64,000 bases of DNA, taken from the NCBI GenBank assembly GCA_963821715.1, contig CAWGET010000005.1:156948-220947 (forward strand). The letters run 5' to 3'. Positions 37,262-45,972 of the stretch are shown piece after piece (positions within the stretch are counted from its first letter, which is position 1; each line of letters opens with the position of its first letter). The position numbers were made by a program, and so were the translations under genes. A model generated the notes under the pieces. That model was not told where the DNA came from and searched no databases. It worked only from the letters and a program-made list of their open reading frames with translations. The stretch is from CAWGET01 sp963821715 (GTDB taxonomy: Bacteria; Bacteroidota; Ignavibacteria; Ignavibacteriales; Melioribacteraceae).

Positions 37262-37675
37262 TTAATGATAGATCAAATTAATTTGCCAATATCTTTCGCT
37301 TGTATTTCTCGAAGGGATGAATGTAATTTCTAATTTTATTTTTTCATTTTTATTTTCAAGGGAAGTAAGTAAAGATTTCTGTGTTTTATCTAAATAAGTT
37401 CCAAAAGCTTTAATTTCAGAATCGACAGCCAATGGAGGAGTTGCCGGACCATATCCGTGAACCGTATCGATTTTAATTAGAAATTCGAAACCATTTTCCA
37501 TAATAGAATGTTTTAAAATGCTTGCTGTAATTTTCGCCGTGCCATATGATAATTTTGGCAACGAATAATTTGATTTCTCCAATTCAATTTTCCCGTTTGA
37601 TGCTTTTTGATCGGAACTACAACCATTAATGTAAAATGTTGAAAAAATTATTATACTTAATACTTTCAGTTTCAT
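37262..37675 (-). CDS. Hypothetical lipoprotein
   Basis: The 137-aa protein has a lipoprotein signal peptide (MKLKVLSIIIFSTFYINGC, lipidated Cys19). The mature part is polar, with no recognised family. Its stop lies 17 nt before the BNR/PKD gene start on the same strand, so the two may form an operon and the lipoprotein may assist its surface display. That is inferred only from position. Confidence 0.65.
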   Translation of the reverse strand: MKLKVLSIIIFSTFYINGCSSDQKASNGKIELEKSNYSLPKLSYGTAKITASILKHSIMENGFEFLIKIDTVHGYGPATPPLAVDSEIKAFGTYLDKTQKSLLTSLENKNEKIKLEITFIPSRNTSERYWQINLIYH

Positions 37676-37776
37676 AAAAACCTATTTTAAATGATCTTTG
37701 CCTACATTAATACATGCGTAAAATTTATGTGAAAAGGACCATGAAGAAAATCTTCAGATTAAGAAGGATATAAAGC

Positions 37777-38313
37777 TTGGAAAAATTAATTGAAATCAAC
37801 TCATTTGAAGACATCCCGGAAGAATATCTAAACACACCGATAGCCGATCTGGTAAATTTCCATAATTTCGGGAGAGAAAAATCGCTCTACACTAAGCCGG
37901 ATCTTTTGATCGGGACCTGTATGGATAACCGGATCAATCTAAAAATTCCGGAAAACTTTGCTTTTGTGATGAGAAACGGCGGAGCAAATTTGAAGGGAAG
38001 TGAATTTAAAATATCGTATGCTTTATCTGTCGGAAAAATAAATTACTTCGCATTGATTGGTCATACCGATTGCGGAATGGTAAATATTGATTTAAGAAAA
38101 GATCAGTTTATTGCCGGACTTGAGCAAACGGGATGGAAAAAGGATTCTGCCGAAGAATATTTTGATCAAGAAGTCACATCTTCCGAAATTAAAAATGAGA
38201 TTAACTTTACTTTATCGGAAGTAAAAAGATACCGTGAAATTTATCCAAATATTTTAATTGCTCCTTTAATTTTCAAAGTGGAAGACAGAAAATTATATTT
38301 CATTAAGGAGTAA
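37777..38313 (+). CDS. Beta-class carbonic anhydrase-like protein
   Basis: The 178-aa protein has the beta-carbonic anhydrase zinc motifs: IGTCMDNRINL supplies the Cys and the Asp-Arg dyad (C-x-D-x-R), and LIGHTDCGM supplies His and Cys (HxxC). These ligands are all present, so reversible CO2 hydration is plausible, although the sequence is short and divergent from canonical enzymes. It starts with TTG after AAGGATATAAAGC. The gene stands alone, divergent from the lipoprotein at 37675. Confidence 0.8.
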   Translation: MEKLIEINSFEDIPEEYLNTPIADLVNFHNFGREKSLYTKPDLLIGTCMDNRINLKIPENFAFVMRNGGANLKGSEFKISYALSVGKINYFALIGHTDCGMVNIDLRKDQFIAGLEQTGWKKDSAEEYFDQEVTSSEIKNEINFTLSEVKRYREIYPNILIAPLIFKVEDRKLYFIKE

Positions 38314-38320
38314 TTTCATA

Positions 38321-38442
38321 GTTCCTAATTTCTGACTTGTCATTCCGGACTTGATCCGGAATCTAAGTTTCATAATTTACAAGAGATTCTGAAATTAATT
38401 CAGAATGACCCCTGAATTAAATACGAATTTTGAAATTAGGAC
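38321..38442. repeat. Imperfect palindromic element, about 120 bp
   Basis: Outer arms are GTTCCTAATTTC (38321-38332) and GAAATTAGGAC (38432-38442). Inside, 38339-38364 and 38384-38409 are near-complementary 26-mers starting GTCATTC and ending GAATGAC. Each 26-mer is itself partly palindromic. It looks like a REP doublet or small inverted-repeat element. Confidence 0.6.
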
Positions 38443-38539
38443 ACTGCTAATAATTGTTACGTAGTTTGAAAAATCGAAATATCTTATTACTTTGTAATCC
38501 TTAGGGCAAACATTCTATCCACAAAAAAGAAAAATTGAT

Positions 38540-39844
38540 ATGACAAATTTTAATGAACTAACTACTACAGAAGTATATAATTTACTGGACGATGACAGCG
38601 TACATATCATCGACGTAAGACCCGTTGATGCTTACAACGGCTGGAAGTTGAAAAATGAAAAACGAGGCGGTCACGTAAAAGGTGCAAGGTCACTTCCTAA
38701 TAAATGGACGCAGTATATGGACTGGATTGAAATTGTTAATCATAAAGGAATTGATCCGAAAAATAGAATAGTGGTTTACGGCTACAATAAAGAAGAAGCT
38801 CTGAACGTCTGCGAATCTTTTGCAAAATCAGGATTTGACGAGGTATACATTTATAATAATTTTTTGAACGAATGGACAGAAAATGATGAAATGCCGATGG
38901 AAAAATTGGAACGCTTCAACAATCTGGTTTATGCTGATTGGGTAAAAACAATTTTGGAGGGTGGAACCCCGCCCGATCATAAAGGAGGAAAAACAGTAAT
39001 TTGTCACGCACATTACAGGAACAGAGATGCTTATTTATCGGGACACATTCCAACAGCAGTCGATATCGATACACTCGCACTCGAAGCGCCGGAAACTTGG
39101 AACCGCCGGTCTCCTGAAGAATTAAAAAAAGCTTTGGAAGAACATGGAATCGATTCCGATACAACCGTTATTTTGTACGGAAAATATATGCTTCCGAATA
39201 ATGAAGATGAATTTCCCGGAAGCGCTGCCGGACATATCGGCGCAATACGATGCGCTGTTATTATGATGTACGCCGGAGTGAAAGATGTAAGAGTTTTAAA
39301 CGGAGGATTCCAATCCTGGAAAGATGCCGGTTATGAAATTTCAACAGAAGATGTTCCTAAAAATCCTGTAGAAGATTTCGGAACCGAAATTCCTTCTCGA
39401 CTTGAATTATTTATAGACGTTCCCGAAGCGAAAGAATATCTTGCAGCTGAAGATGCAGAACTTGTTAGCGTTAGAAGTTATCCGGAATTCATTGGAGAAG
39501 TGAGCGGATATAATTACATCAAAAAGAAAGGAAGAATCCCGGGCGCGGTTTTCGGCAATTGTGGGTCGGACGCTTATCATATGGAAAATTACCGCAATGC
39601 TGATCACACAATACGTGAAGCTCAGGAAACAAAAGAAATTTGGCGTGAAGCCGGAATTACGGATGATAAAAGATTGGCATTTTACTGCGGAACAGGCTGG
39701 CGCGGAAGCGAAGCATTTTATAATGCATGGCTGATGGGATTTCCGCGAGTTTCGGTTTTCGACGGCGGCTGGTTCGAATGGAGCTCGAATCCCGATAATC
39801 CGTTTTTAACCGGGGAGCCGGAAGAAGAATTACTCAAAAAGTGA
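38540..39844 (+). CDS. Triple-rhodanese sulfurtransferase
   Basis: The 434-aa cytoplasmic protein contains three tandem rhodanese domains: about residues 5-115, 130-270 and 285-425. Only the third has an active-site cysteine loop (FYCGTGWRGSE), the site of persulfide formation. The equivalent loops are VVYGYNKEEA in domain 1 and ILYGKYMLPNN in domain 2, both without Cys, so they are probably structural. Typical motifs include IIDVRP, GHVKGARSLP, SGHIPTAVDID, LNGGFQSWKDAGYEI and FDGGWFEW. It likely transfers sulfur from thiosulfate or a persulfide donor. No signal peptide is present. Confidence 0.88.
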   Translation: MTNFNELTTTEVYNLLDDDSVHIIDVRPVDAYNGWKLKNEKRGGHVKGARSLPNKWTQYMDWIEIVNHKGIDPKNRIVVYGYNKEEALNVCESFAKSGFDEVYIYNNFLNEWTENDEMPMEKLERFNNLVYADWVKTILEGGTPPDHKGGKTVICHAHYRNRDAYLSGHIPTAVDIDTLALEAPETWNRRSPEELKKALEEHGIDSDTTVILYGKYMLPNNEDEFPGSAAGHIGAIRCAVIMMYAGVKDVRVLNGGFQSWKDAGYEISTEDVPKNPVEDFGTEIPSRLELFIDVPEAKEYLAAEDAELVSVRSYPEFIGEVSGYNYIKKKGRIPGAVFGNCGSDAYHMENYRNADHTIREAQETKEIWREAGITDDKRLAFYCGTGWRGSEAFYNAWLMGFPRVSVFDGGWFEWSSNPDNPFLTGEPEEELLKK

Positions 39845-40037
39845 TCTCTTTATTAAGTGATAGCCCTTATTGCTCTCCAAATTTATTTTAAGAATATTTA
39901 AATATTTGAATCTCAATTTATTTTAGAGTTATGTGGCTAAGACTTCCTCTTACCACTGTTTGGCTGCAAAGGAATCTCGATGCAAACTGTTGAAACTAGG
40001 GTTTCTGCCAAAATTCGTTAAAACAAAGGAGAAGAAA

Positions 40038-40526
40038 ATGAAACCAGCAGTTGTAAACTCCCCGTCTGACGCCCAGGTTGAGGTAGTGAGAAGCTTAGGC
40101 GCGTCAGTTAACGCAGTTTGGAAACATTTCACCGACGTCGATTTGGTTCGTCACTGGATGCTCGGACCGCCGGGCTGGTCGATGCCCATCTGCGAGATGG
40201 ATTTTCGAGTCGGCGGTAAGTACGAGAACGTGTTTAGAAATGAAGCAGACGGTTCGGAGATTGCAATTGTCGGCAACTTTCGTGAAATCGAAATGCATAG
40301 CAAGATCGTCCAAGACGAAAAGCACCTAATAGGAAATTCAGCTGATGACACAAGCCAAGAAACGGTCATCACCATAACTTTTCAGGAGACGGAACAGGGA
40401 ACGATGGTCAAGACGTTGATCGAGTATGCGTCAACAAAGGCACGCGATGAGGCATTAGCTACTGGGATGGGAGATGCAATGGAAATGGGGTACTGTCGCA
40501 TCGATGAGCTGTTAGTTATTGAATAG
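40038..40526 (+). CDS. SRPBCC / AHSA1-domain protein
   Basis: The 162-aa protein is of the START-like AHSA1 family: VRSLGASVNAVWKHFTDVDL, RHWMLGPPGWSMPICEMDF, VGGKY and the final helix GMGDAMEMGYCRIDELL. Such proteins bind hydrophobic ligands or act as stress-related co-chaperones; no specific role can be assigned. I start at 40038 because AAAGGAGAAGAAA precedes that ATG; an in-frame start at 39933 has no such site. The base composition is more GC-rich than most neighbours, which might indicate transfer. Confidence 0.85.
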   Translation: MKPAVVNSPSDAQVEVVRSLGASVNAVWKHFTDVDLVRHWMLGPPGWSMPICEMDFRVGGKYENVFRNEADGSEIAIVGNFREIEMHSKIVQDEKHLIGNSADDTSQETVITITFQETEQGTMVKTLIEYASTKARDEALATGMGDAMEMGYCRIDELLVIE

Positions 40527-40545
40527 TAAATAGTGAGTAGTAAAC
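40525..40545. repeat. Degenerate 7-bp tandem repeat (three units)
   Basis: AGTAAAT, AGTGAGT and AGTAAAC are contiguous, starting at the stop codon of the AHSA1 gene. Confidence 0.5.
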
Positions 40546-40583
40546 AGCAAGTTCTGTTTCCAGATAACTCTGATCCTCGTCAG

Positions 40584-40820
40584 TTATTTTTTCTTTTTAG
40601 ATTTTGCATGCGCTTCATAAATAAAAACTTCGTCCAACTTTACATCAAACGCTTCCGCAATTTTAAAAGCAAGTTCCAGCGAGGGAGAATATTTAGCCGA
40701 CTCAATCGCGTTGATTGTCTGGCGCGAAGTTCCCGTTTTGTCGGCTAATTCCTGCTGAGTCATTTCTCCGGAATTAAAACGAAGTTTCCTGATATTATTT
40801 GTAATTTTAAATTTGCTCAT
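40584..40820 (-). CDS. XRE-family transcriptional regulator
   Basis: The 78-aa protein is a single HTH_3 domain: LRFNSGEMTQQELADKTGTS, then RQTINAIESAKYSPSLELAFKI and a short tail VKLDEVFIYE with lysines. Its ATG (40820) overlaps the stop of the upstream membrane-protein gene by 4 nt (ATGA), so the pair is translationally coupled; a longer in-frame start at 40907 lies inside that gene. Pairs of a small XRE regulator and a short multi-pass membrane protein are common and usually autoregulated. Confidence 0.88.
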   Translation of the reverse strand: MSKFKITNNIRKLRFNSGEMTQQELADKTGTSRQTINAIESAKYSPSLELAFKIAEAFDVKLDEVFIYEAHAKSKKKK

Positions 40821-41251
40821 CTTAAAATCCCCGCCGGTAGAAGTAAAGCTGCGATGTAAATCCCGCAATTTCCGCGAGAATAAAAGAGAGCAGAATAATA
40901 TTCGCAATCAAAATAGACGAAGAGTGCGAAAAATAAACTAAGCCCTGAAATCCATACTCCGGCTACGAGAAAGAAATAAGAAATACGAGTAGCGCGCAGT
41001 TCAATTAATTTTTCTCTTTCGTCTTCCCCTTTTACCGCTTCATTTCTGAAAGTAATTGCAAGAACAATGTGCAGAATTATTTGAATTACAGTTATAAGAA
41101 TAATTGTCCCTATAAAAATTCCGAGCAGCGAAGTGCGCGCTGCTTCAGCGGAATTATTTTTTATTGTTGTAAAAGCAAACACAAAATAAAAGCCGAAAAT
41201 TATTATTGTAACTATCAACGATACCCAAATACTTTTTTCCTTGAATGACAT
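40817..41251 (-). CDS. Multi-pass membrane protein paired with XRE regulator
   Basis: The 144-aa protein has four hydrophobic segments, the first at VSLIVTIIIFGFYFVFAFTT and the last at GIYIAALLLPAGIL. The middle loop is acidic and basic (NEAVKGEDEREKLIELRATR), a feature of DUF2178-like membrane proteins. No catalytic motif is visible. It overlaps the regulator by 4 nt. An inverted repeat lies 40 nt upstream of its start. Confidence 0.75.
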   Translation of the reverse strand: MSFKEKSIWVSLIVTIIIFGFYFVFAFTTIKNNSAEAARTSLLGIFIGTIILITVIQIILHIVLAITFRNEAVKGEDEREKLIELRATRISYFFLVAGVWISGLSLFFALFVYFDCEYYSALFYSRGNCGIYIAALLLPAGILR

Positions 41252-41290
41252 AACCTAAACCTTTCTTTTGATAGTGTATAAAATTATAGA

Positions 41291-41339
41291 CTTAATGTAA
41301 AAATATAATTACAAAATGTCAAATATATTTTACATTAAG
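41291..41339 (-). promoter_or_regulatory. Putative operator of the XRE/membrane-protein operon
   Basis: CTTAATGTAAAA (41291-41302) and TTTTACATTAAG (41328-41339) are perfect inverted 12-mers. A second TGTAA...TTACA dyad lies inside. The site begins 40 nt upstream of the membrane-protein start, where an autoregulatory operator is expected. Confidence 0.5.
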
Positions 41340-41466
41340 CGAAATTAAAATATTTCCGGTAAAACGAGAATAGATTAATATTTGCAACTAATAAATAATT
41401 TTGATAATTTTAACCGATCTAAAGTAGAACAATAAATTTCTCTTTAGATATAAGTATAATTGACAG

Positions 41467-41474
41467 TATCTTTG
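41467..41474 (+). promoter_or_regulatory. Possible Bacteroidota-type promoter (-7) of the cold-shock gene
   Basis: TATCTTTG matches the TAnnTTTG -7 element, with TTGACA overlapping its upstream side. It would leave a 5' leader of about 75 nt, in line with cold-shock mRNAs. No clear -33 TTTG was found. Confidence 0.4.
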
Positions 41475-41555
41475 CACGAAATACCGTTTTTACACGCTTC
41501 ACAAAGCTCTGTTCAATTTTCATTTTTTTAATAATATTTAAGGAGCATCTGTATT

Positions 41556-41768
41556 ATGGCAGAGCGCAATCAAGGAACCGTAAAATGGTTCAACAATTCT
41601 AAAGGTTATGGTTTTATTCAACGCGAAAACGGCGAAGATGTTTTCGTTCATTATCAGTCGATAGTTGGAGACGGATTCAAAACTTTAGAAGAAGGTCAAA
41701 AAGTAGAATTTACTATTGTTGACGGACAAAAAGGACTACAAGCAAATGAAGTTGAAATCCTTCAATAA
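41556..41768 (+). CDS. Cold-shock protein (CspA family)
   Basis: The 70-aa protein is a single cold-shock OB-fold. The RNA-binding motifs are GTVKWFNNSKGYGFIQ (RNP1 region KGYGFI) and DVFVHYQSI (RNP2). It binds single-stranded RNA and DNA and melts secondary structure. AAGGAG precedes the ATG and a strong terminator follows. It is a single-gene unit with a leader of about 75-90 nt. Confidence 0.96.
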   Translation: MAERNQGTVKWFNNSKGYGFIQRENGEDVFVHYQSIVGDGFKTLEEGQKVEFTIVDGQKGLQANEVEILQ

Positions 41769-41791
41769 ATTTGATTTAATGTAGTAACCGG

Positions 41792-41822
41792 AAAGCCTCC
41801 AAATTTTGGAGGCTTTTTTTTT
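41792..41822 (+). terminator. Terminator of the cold-shock gene
   Basis: AAAGCCTCC, a 7-nt AAATTTT loop, GGAGGC and a run of nine T. Confidence 0.9.
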
Positions 41823-42039
41823 GCATAGCAAGCAGGATAAATTTTTTTTTAGCGCAACTATTTTAATTTTTTTAAGAGATTAAAATTTCTTGATTTAGAA
41901 TTTCTGATTTCAATAATTTCACCTCTACGAGGTTCTGGTGCATTTCTTAATTTTGGTTCTATTTAACCACGAAGCTCACAAAGAAGGCACAAAGTTCACA
42001 AGGGGAAGATGTCAAACATCAGACGTAAAAGCGCTTTTT

Positions 42040-42141
42040 AATTCTTTTTTTAATGCTTTGTTTAATTACCTTGTTTAATTCTCCTGTTCAATTCTCTTTT
42101 GTAATTCTTCTTTGTAATGTTCCTTTGCAATGTTTTCCTCC
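42040..42141. repeat. Degenerate 12-13-bp tandem array, about eight units
   Basis: Successive units AATTCTTTTTTT, AATGCTTTGTTT, AATTACCTTGTTT, AATTCTCCTGTTC, AATTCTCTTTTGT, AATTCTTCTTTGT, AATGTTCCTTTGC and AATGTTTTCCTCC. The array dominates the 513-nt gap 41769-42281, in which I see no gene. A 61-aa ORF across it merely reads through the repeat. Confidence 0.7.
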
Positions 42142-42281
42142 GCTTTCATTTCACTTATTTTACGGTTCATCCCTTCTAAATACAGGTTCATCCCCTTTAA
42201 TTTTTTTTAGTTTGGTTTCTCGCCTATTTTTCGCATAGAAATTAAGTCATCAAACAAAAACATAAAATAAAGGAGAACAAA

Positions 42282-42896
42282 ATGAAATCTGCAATATTAA
42301 CTATCGCGTTATTTTTCTTAACAATAGTTTCTTTCGGACAGGAACGAGAAAATCATTTTACAACTTGGGGCGATACGGAAATCGGCGGATACGTCGGGCT
42401 TTCGGGAAGAGTGACTGAAATTGGAGACGACGTTTATCCGGTTCTCGACGCGAAAGCCGTCATTGTTCTAAACGGAAGCTGGGGATTGGGTGTTACCGGC
42501 TCTGCTTTTGATTATGACGAATCTTTATCCGAATTAGTTGACGACGGAACTTACAGGCTTGAAGCTGCTTACGGCGGATTTTTTGTAGAAAAAATATTTT
42601 CGATAAATGAAAATTTTAAGTTAGCATTATCTATCGGAACGGGCGCCGGAACCGCGCAATACCGTTACGAAAAAGATTACAGAAAAGAAAAAAGATGGAC
42701 CGAAGAATATATAGACGTCGTTCAGTTTGCTTTCTTCGAGCCCGGAATTGAAATTGAACATAGAATAGCCGGAAATTTTTGGATCGGCGCAACCGGAAGT
42801 TTTAGAAATACTTCTCCGTTGGAATTGATAGGAACAGATGACCAGCTGCTGCAAAGCTGGAACGCCGGAGTAAGCGTTAAATACGGAATTTTTTAA
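42282..42896 (+). CDS. Secreted or outer-membrane protein of unknown function
   Basis: The 204-aa protein has a signal peptide (MKSAILTIALFFLTIVSFGQ). The mature part alternates polar and aromatic residues (GSWGLGVTGSAFDYDE, YEKDYRKEKRWTEEY) and ends in KYGIF with a terminal phenylalanine, consistent with a small beta-barrel outer-membrane protein. No specific family is recognised. AAAGGAGAACAAA precedes the ATG. The LytS-type kinase gene follows a terminator. Confidence 0.65.
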   Translation: MKSAILTIALFFLTIVSFGQERENHFTTWGDTEIGGYVGLSGRVTEIGDDVYPVLDAKAVIVLNGSWGLGVTGSAFDYDESLSELVDDGTYRLEAAYGGFFVEKIFSINENFKLALSIGTGAGTAQYRYEKDYRKEKRWTEEYIDVVQFAFFEPGIEIEHRIAGNFWIGATGSFRNTSPLELIGTDDQLLQSWNAGVSVKYGIF

Positions 42897-42910
42897 TCGG
42901 CAAATTTTCA

Positions 42911-42944
42911 GCCCGGATTGCAAAAAGATCCGGGCATTTTTTTT
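42911..42944 (+). terminator. Terminator after the outer-membrane-like protein gene
   Basis: GCCCGGAT and ATCCGGGC are perfect 8-nt arms around a 9-nt loop, followed by A and eight T. It separates this gene from the kinase gene. Confidence 0.85.
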
Positions 42945-43010
42945 ATCATAAAAATTTTTAATCTAACTAAATTTGGTAAACTGTTTTTTAATTGTCGGCA
43001 GCATAAAAAA

Positions 43011-44051
43011 ATGAAATTGAATAAAAGAATTATCTTAATAATAATATCGGGCGCGGCGTTAATCCAGACATTCATAATTTCTTACAACGCTTTTACCGGG
43101 TTTATTTCTGTTCCGAGTATTGTAAATCTATTTGAAAGATTGCTGATTGGAATTTTTTTTACAGCTCTTATCGGTATTGCTATTGTGGCAGCGGAACTAA
43201 AAATTATTACCATGCTCGACCGGTTAATTCCCTGGACAAAAAATTCATTTTTAAGATTTGTAATTGAATTTTTTGCCGTAATTATTGTAGCGGTTTTGGG
43301 AGCTGCGATTGTTACTTATTCAGCAAATATTCCGTTCCCTTACACGGAAGGAGTTTTCAGAATCTTCGTAAAAAATTCGATGATTTTTATTGTTGTTAAT
43401 GGAATTATAATAGGAATTCTCGAAGCGATCATTTCTTTTAAACGGAACGAGCAATTTAAATTAGAAGCAGAACGTTTGCAGAAAGAGAACGCGCAATTCC
43501 AATTTGAAATGTTGAAGCGCCAGTTAAATCCACATTTCCTTTTTAACAGCCTCAATGTTCTATCCGCTCTGGTTAGTTCGGATGCTAAAAAAGCCGAGAG
43601 TTTTATAGATGAGTTTTCTTCCGTTTACAGATATACTTTAGATGTAATTGATAAAAAAGTAATTGAATTGAAGGAAGAGATAGAGTTCGTAAAATCGTAT
43701 TTGTTTCTCCAGTCTATCCGTTTTGAAAACGCGGTAAATTTTGAAATTAACATTGATGCGGAAAAGCTTGAGTATTTTGTTCCGCCGCTCGCGCTGCAGA
43801 CATTGCTCGAAAACGCATTCAAGCATAACAAAGCCGACTTAGAACATCCGCTCAAAATATCAATTTTTAACGAAAATGATTATCTTATTGTTATAAATAA
43901 TTTGCAGCCGAAATCAAATTTCGGAACCTCGAACAAGGTAGGTTTGCGGAATCTGGAAAAGCGCTACAAATTTTTAACCGGAGTGGCGCCGTCATTTTCG
44001 GTAACAAAAAACGAATACATCGCAAAAATTCCAATCATCAAAATGGATTAG
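43011..44051 (+). CDS. LytS-family sensor histidine kinase
   Basis: Membrane histidine kinase of 346 aa. Four or so transmembrane helices occupy residues 5-150 (for example IILIIISGAALIQTFIISYN). A short coiled coil follows, then the His_kinase domain LKRQLNPHFLFNSLNVLSAL with the phospho-accepting His. The C-terminal ATPase lid contains VPPLALQTLLENAFKHNK. I start at 43011; an in-frame start at 42918 would overlap the terminator. The cognate LytTR regulator begins at the base after its stop, so they form a two-component operon. The signal is unknown. Confidence 0.88.
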   Translation: MKLNKRIILIIISGAALIQTFIISYNAFTGFISVPSIVNLFERLLIGIFFTALIGIAIVAAELKIITMLDRLIPWTKNSFLRFVIEFFAVIIVAVLGAAIVTYSANIPFPYTEGVFRIFVKNSMIFIVVNGIIIGILEAIISFKRNEQFKLEAERLQKENAQFQFEMLKRQLNPHFLFNSLNVLSALVSSDAKKAESFIDEFSSVYRYTLDVIDKKVIELKEEIEFVKSYLFLQSIRFENAVNFEINIDAEKLEYFVPPLALQTLLENAFKHNKADLEHPLKISIFNENDYLIVINNLQPKSNFGTSNKVGLRNLEKRYKFLTGVAPSFSVTKNEYIAKIPIIKMD

Positions 44052-44807
44052 ATGAAAGTAGTTATAATTGAAGACGAAAAATTAGCGGCGGAACGGCTTG
44101 CGGGATTGATCAGCGAAGTCGATCCGGAAATCGAAATTATGAAAATTCTAGGCTCGGTACGCGATTCGGTTAAATGGCTTACGGTAAATAAACCGGATCT
44201 AATTTTTTTGGATATTCAGCTTTCCGACGGATTGAGCTTTTCAATTTTTGAGCAGATAAAGACGAACATCCCGATAATTTTTACAACCGCTTACGATCAG
44301 TATGCTATTAAAGCATTTAAGCTGAACAGCGTGGATTATTTGCTGAAGCCGGTTCGGAAATCGGAGCTTGAAGAGAGTCTGAGTAAATTTAAAGAAATAA
44401 AACAAGAAGCTTCTCTCAATTTTGAGAAGCTGCTTAGTGCGCTTAAAGGAAAAGAACCGGCTTATAAAAAACGGTTTCTCGTTAACTTCGGACAAAAAAT
44501 AAAAAATGTGGAGACCGAAGAAGCGGCTTATTTTTACGCGATTGATAAAAACGTATTCCTGACAACTTTCGATAATCACATGTATCCGGTCGATTTCACG
44601 CTGGAAAAATTATGTGAAGTTTTGGATCCGGAGAAGTTTTTCAGGATAAATCGTAAAATAGTTATTAATTACGATGCGATCAAAAATATGGTTCCGTACT
44701 CGAGATCGAGAATAAGGATAGATTTGAATCCACCTTCGCCAAAAGATATAGATGCACTTGTAAGTGTAGAACGCGCCGCCGATTTTAAAAAATGGCTGGA
44801 TAAGTGA
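44052..44807 (+). CDS. LytTR-family response regulator
   Basis: The 251-aa protein has an N-terminal receiver domain (VVIIEDEKLAAERL, phospho-Asp in PDLIFLDIQLSDG, conserved Thr and Lys in FTTAYDQY and LLKPVRKSEL). The C-terminal LytTR DNA-binding domain begins about residue 145 (RFLVNFGQKIKNVETEEAAY, FFRINRKIVINYDAI). It is directly coupled to the LytS-type kinase upstream and probably phosphorylated by it. Target genes are not evident. Confidence 0.93.
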   Translation: MKVVIIEDEKLAAERLAGLISEVDPEIEIMKILGSVRDSVKWLTVNKPDLIFLDIQLSDGLSFSIFEQIKTNIPIIFTTAYDQYAIKAFKLNSVDYLLKPVRKSELEESLSKFKEIKQEASLNFEKLLSALKGKEPAYKKRFLVNFGQKIKNVETEEAAYFYAIDKNVFLTTFDNHMYPVDFTLEKLCEVLDPEKFFRINRKIVINYDAIKNMVPYSRSRIRIDLNPPSPKDIDALVSVERAADFKKWLDK

Positions 44808-44941
44808 TTATTATCAAAAGCGGTTTTTATTCTTTTGTTTGCCAAAGGCATCCCTTCCGGACAATTCTTATTTGCAATTTGTTTTTAAGCGAAGCAATTC
44901 TTTTTTATATTTCGCCATTCTAAAATAATTTTGAAATAATA

Positions 44942-45839
44942 ATGATCAGAAAAATTTTAATTTTATTTACAGCGGTAATATTAGTTAACTGCAGTCAGGA
45001 AAATAATACGGAAAAAGGAAGCGAAGAATATATTCGGTCGATTAACGAATGGTCGTCCGCGCGTGAAGAAAGGTTGACGCGGGATAACGGGTGGCTTAAT
45101 CTTGCCGGATTATTTTGGCTTGAAGAAGGAAACAATAAATTCGGATCGGATAAATCTAACGATATTGTTTTTCCCGAGGAAGCTCCGGATTTTATAGGCA
45201 GTTTTATTTTAGAAGATACGACTGTAACCGTAATAATAAACGAAGATATACCGGTGCTGGTCGATAGCCAGGAAATAAAATCCGCTGACTTACGAACCGA
45301 TATAAGCGGCGATCCACAGATGATGGATTATAAAAATTTACGATGGTTCTTGATTAAACGGGGAGATCAATACGGAATAAGGCTGCGCGATCTGAATTCG
45401 GAAGCTGTAACAAATTTTGAGGGAATTAATAGATTTTCAGTAAATGAAGATTGGAAAATTGACCGCCGAATTTATTCCGTTCCAAGAACCCAAAAAAATA
45501 AACATACCAACAATATTAGGAACGATTGAAGAAGATTATGCTCCCGGCAAATTGACTTTTACGAAGGAAGGAAAGGAGTATTCTCTTCTTCCTACATCCG
45601 CGGGCGAAGGATTATTTGTGATTTTCGCAGATGAGACTTCCGGCGAAGAAACTTATGGCGCAGGAAGATTTTTATACACGGAGAAACCGGATAGTGCAGG
45701 CAATGTAATTTTGGATTTTAACAAAGCATATAATCCGCCTTGCGCTTTTACAAAATATGCTACGTGTCCGCTTCCTCCAAAAGAAAATTATTTGAAACTC
45801 CGTATTTCAGCGGGAGAAAAGAATTACGGAAATCATTGA
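44942..45839 (+). CDS. DUF1684 lipoprotein, one frameshift near 45460
   Basis: The product would be about 300 aa of the DUF1684 family. A lipoprotein signal (MIRKILILFTAVILVNCSQ) is followed by SINEWSSAREERLTRDNGWL and NLAGLFWLEEG, the family's opening. The first frame loses register after FSVNEDWKI; the second continues with AEFIPFQEPKKINIPTILGT. It then reaches the conserved end YATCPLPPKENYLKLRISAG. The break lies around 45455-45470. Both halves are conserved, so a single-base sequence error is likely. The function of the family is unknown. Confidence 0.75.
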
Positions 45840-45972
45840 AAGATAAGTGGATTCCGAATTGCCGAATTTTACGAAGTAAAAATCGGAATTCATATTAAAC
45901 ACAAAGAATTCTCCTTCGCTAATTAAAGCTCCGGATTTGAAATGACGTTTTTTAGATAGAGCGATTAAACAC

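Noticed and set aside
42053..42238. 61-aa ORF rich in Phe/Leu in the cold-shock downstream gap
   Set aside because: It is a read-through of the 12-13-bp repeat array, with no ribosome binding site and low-complexity translation.
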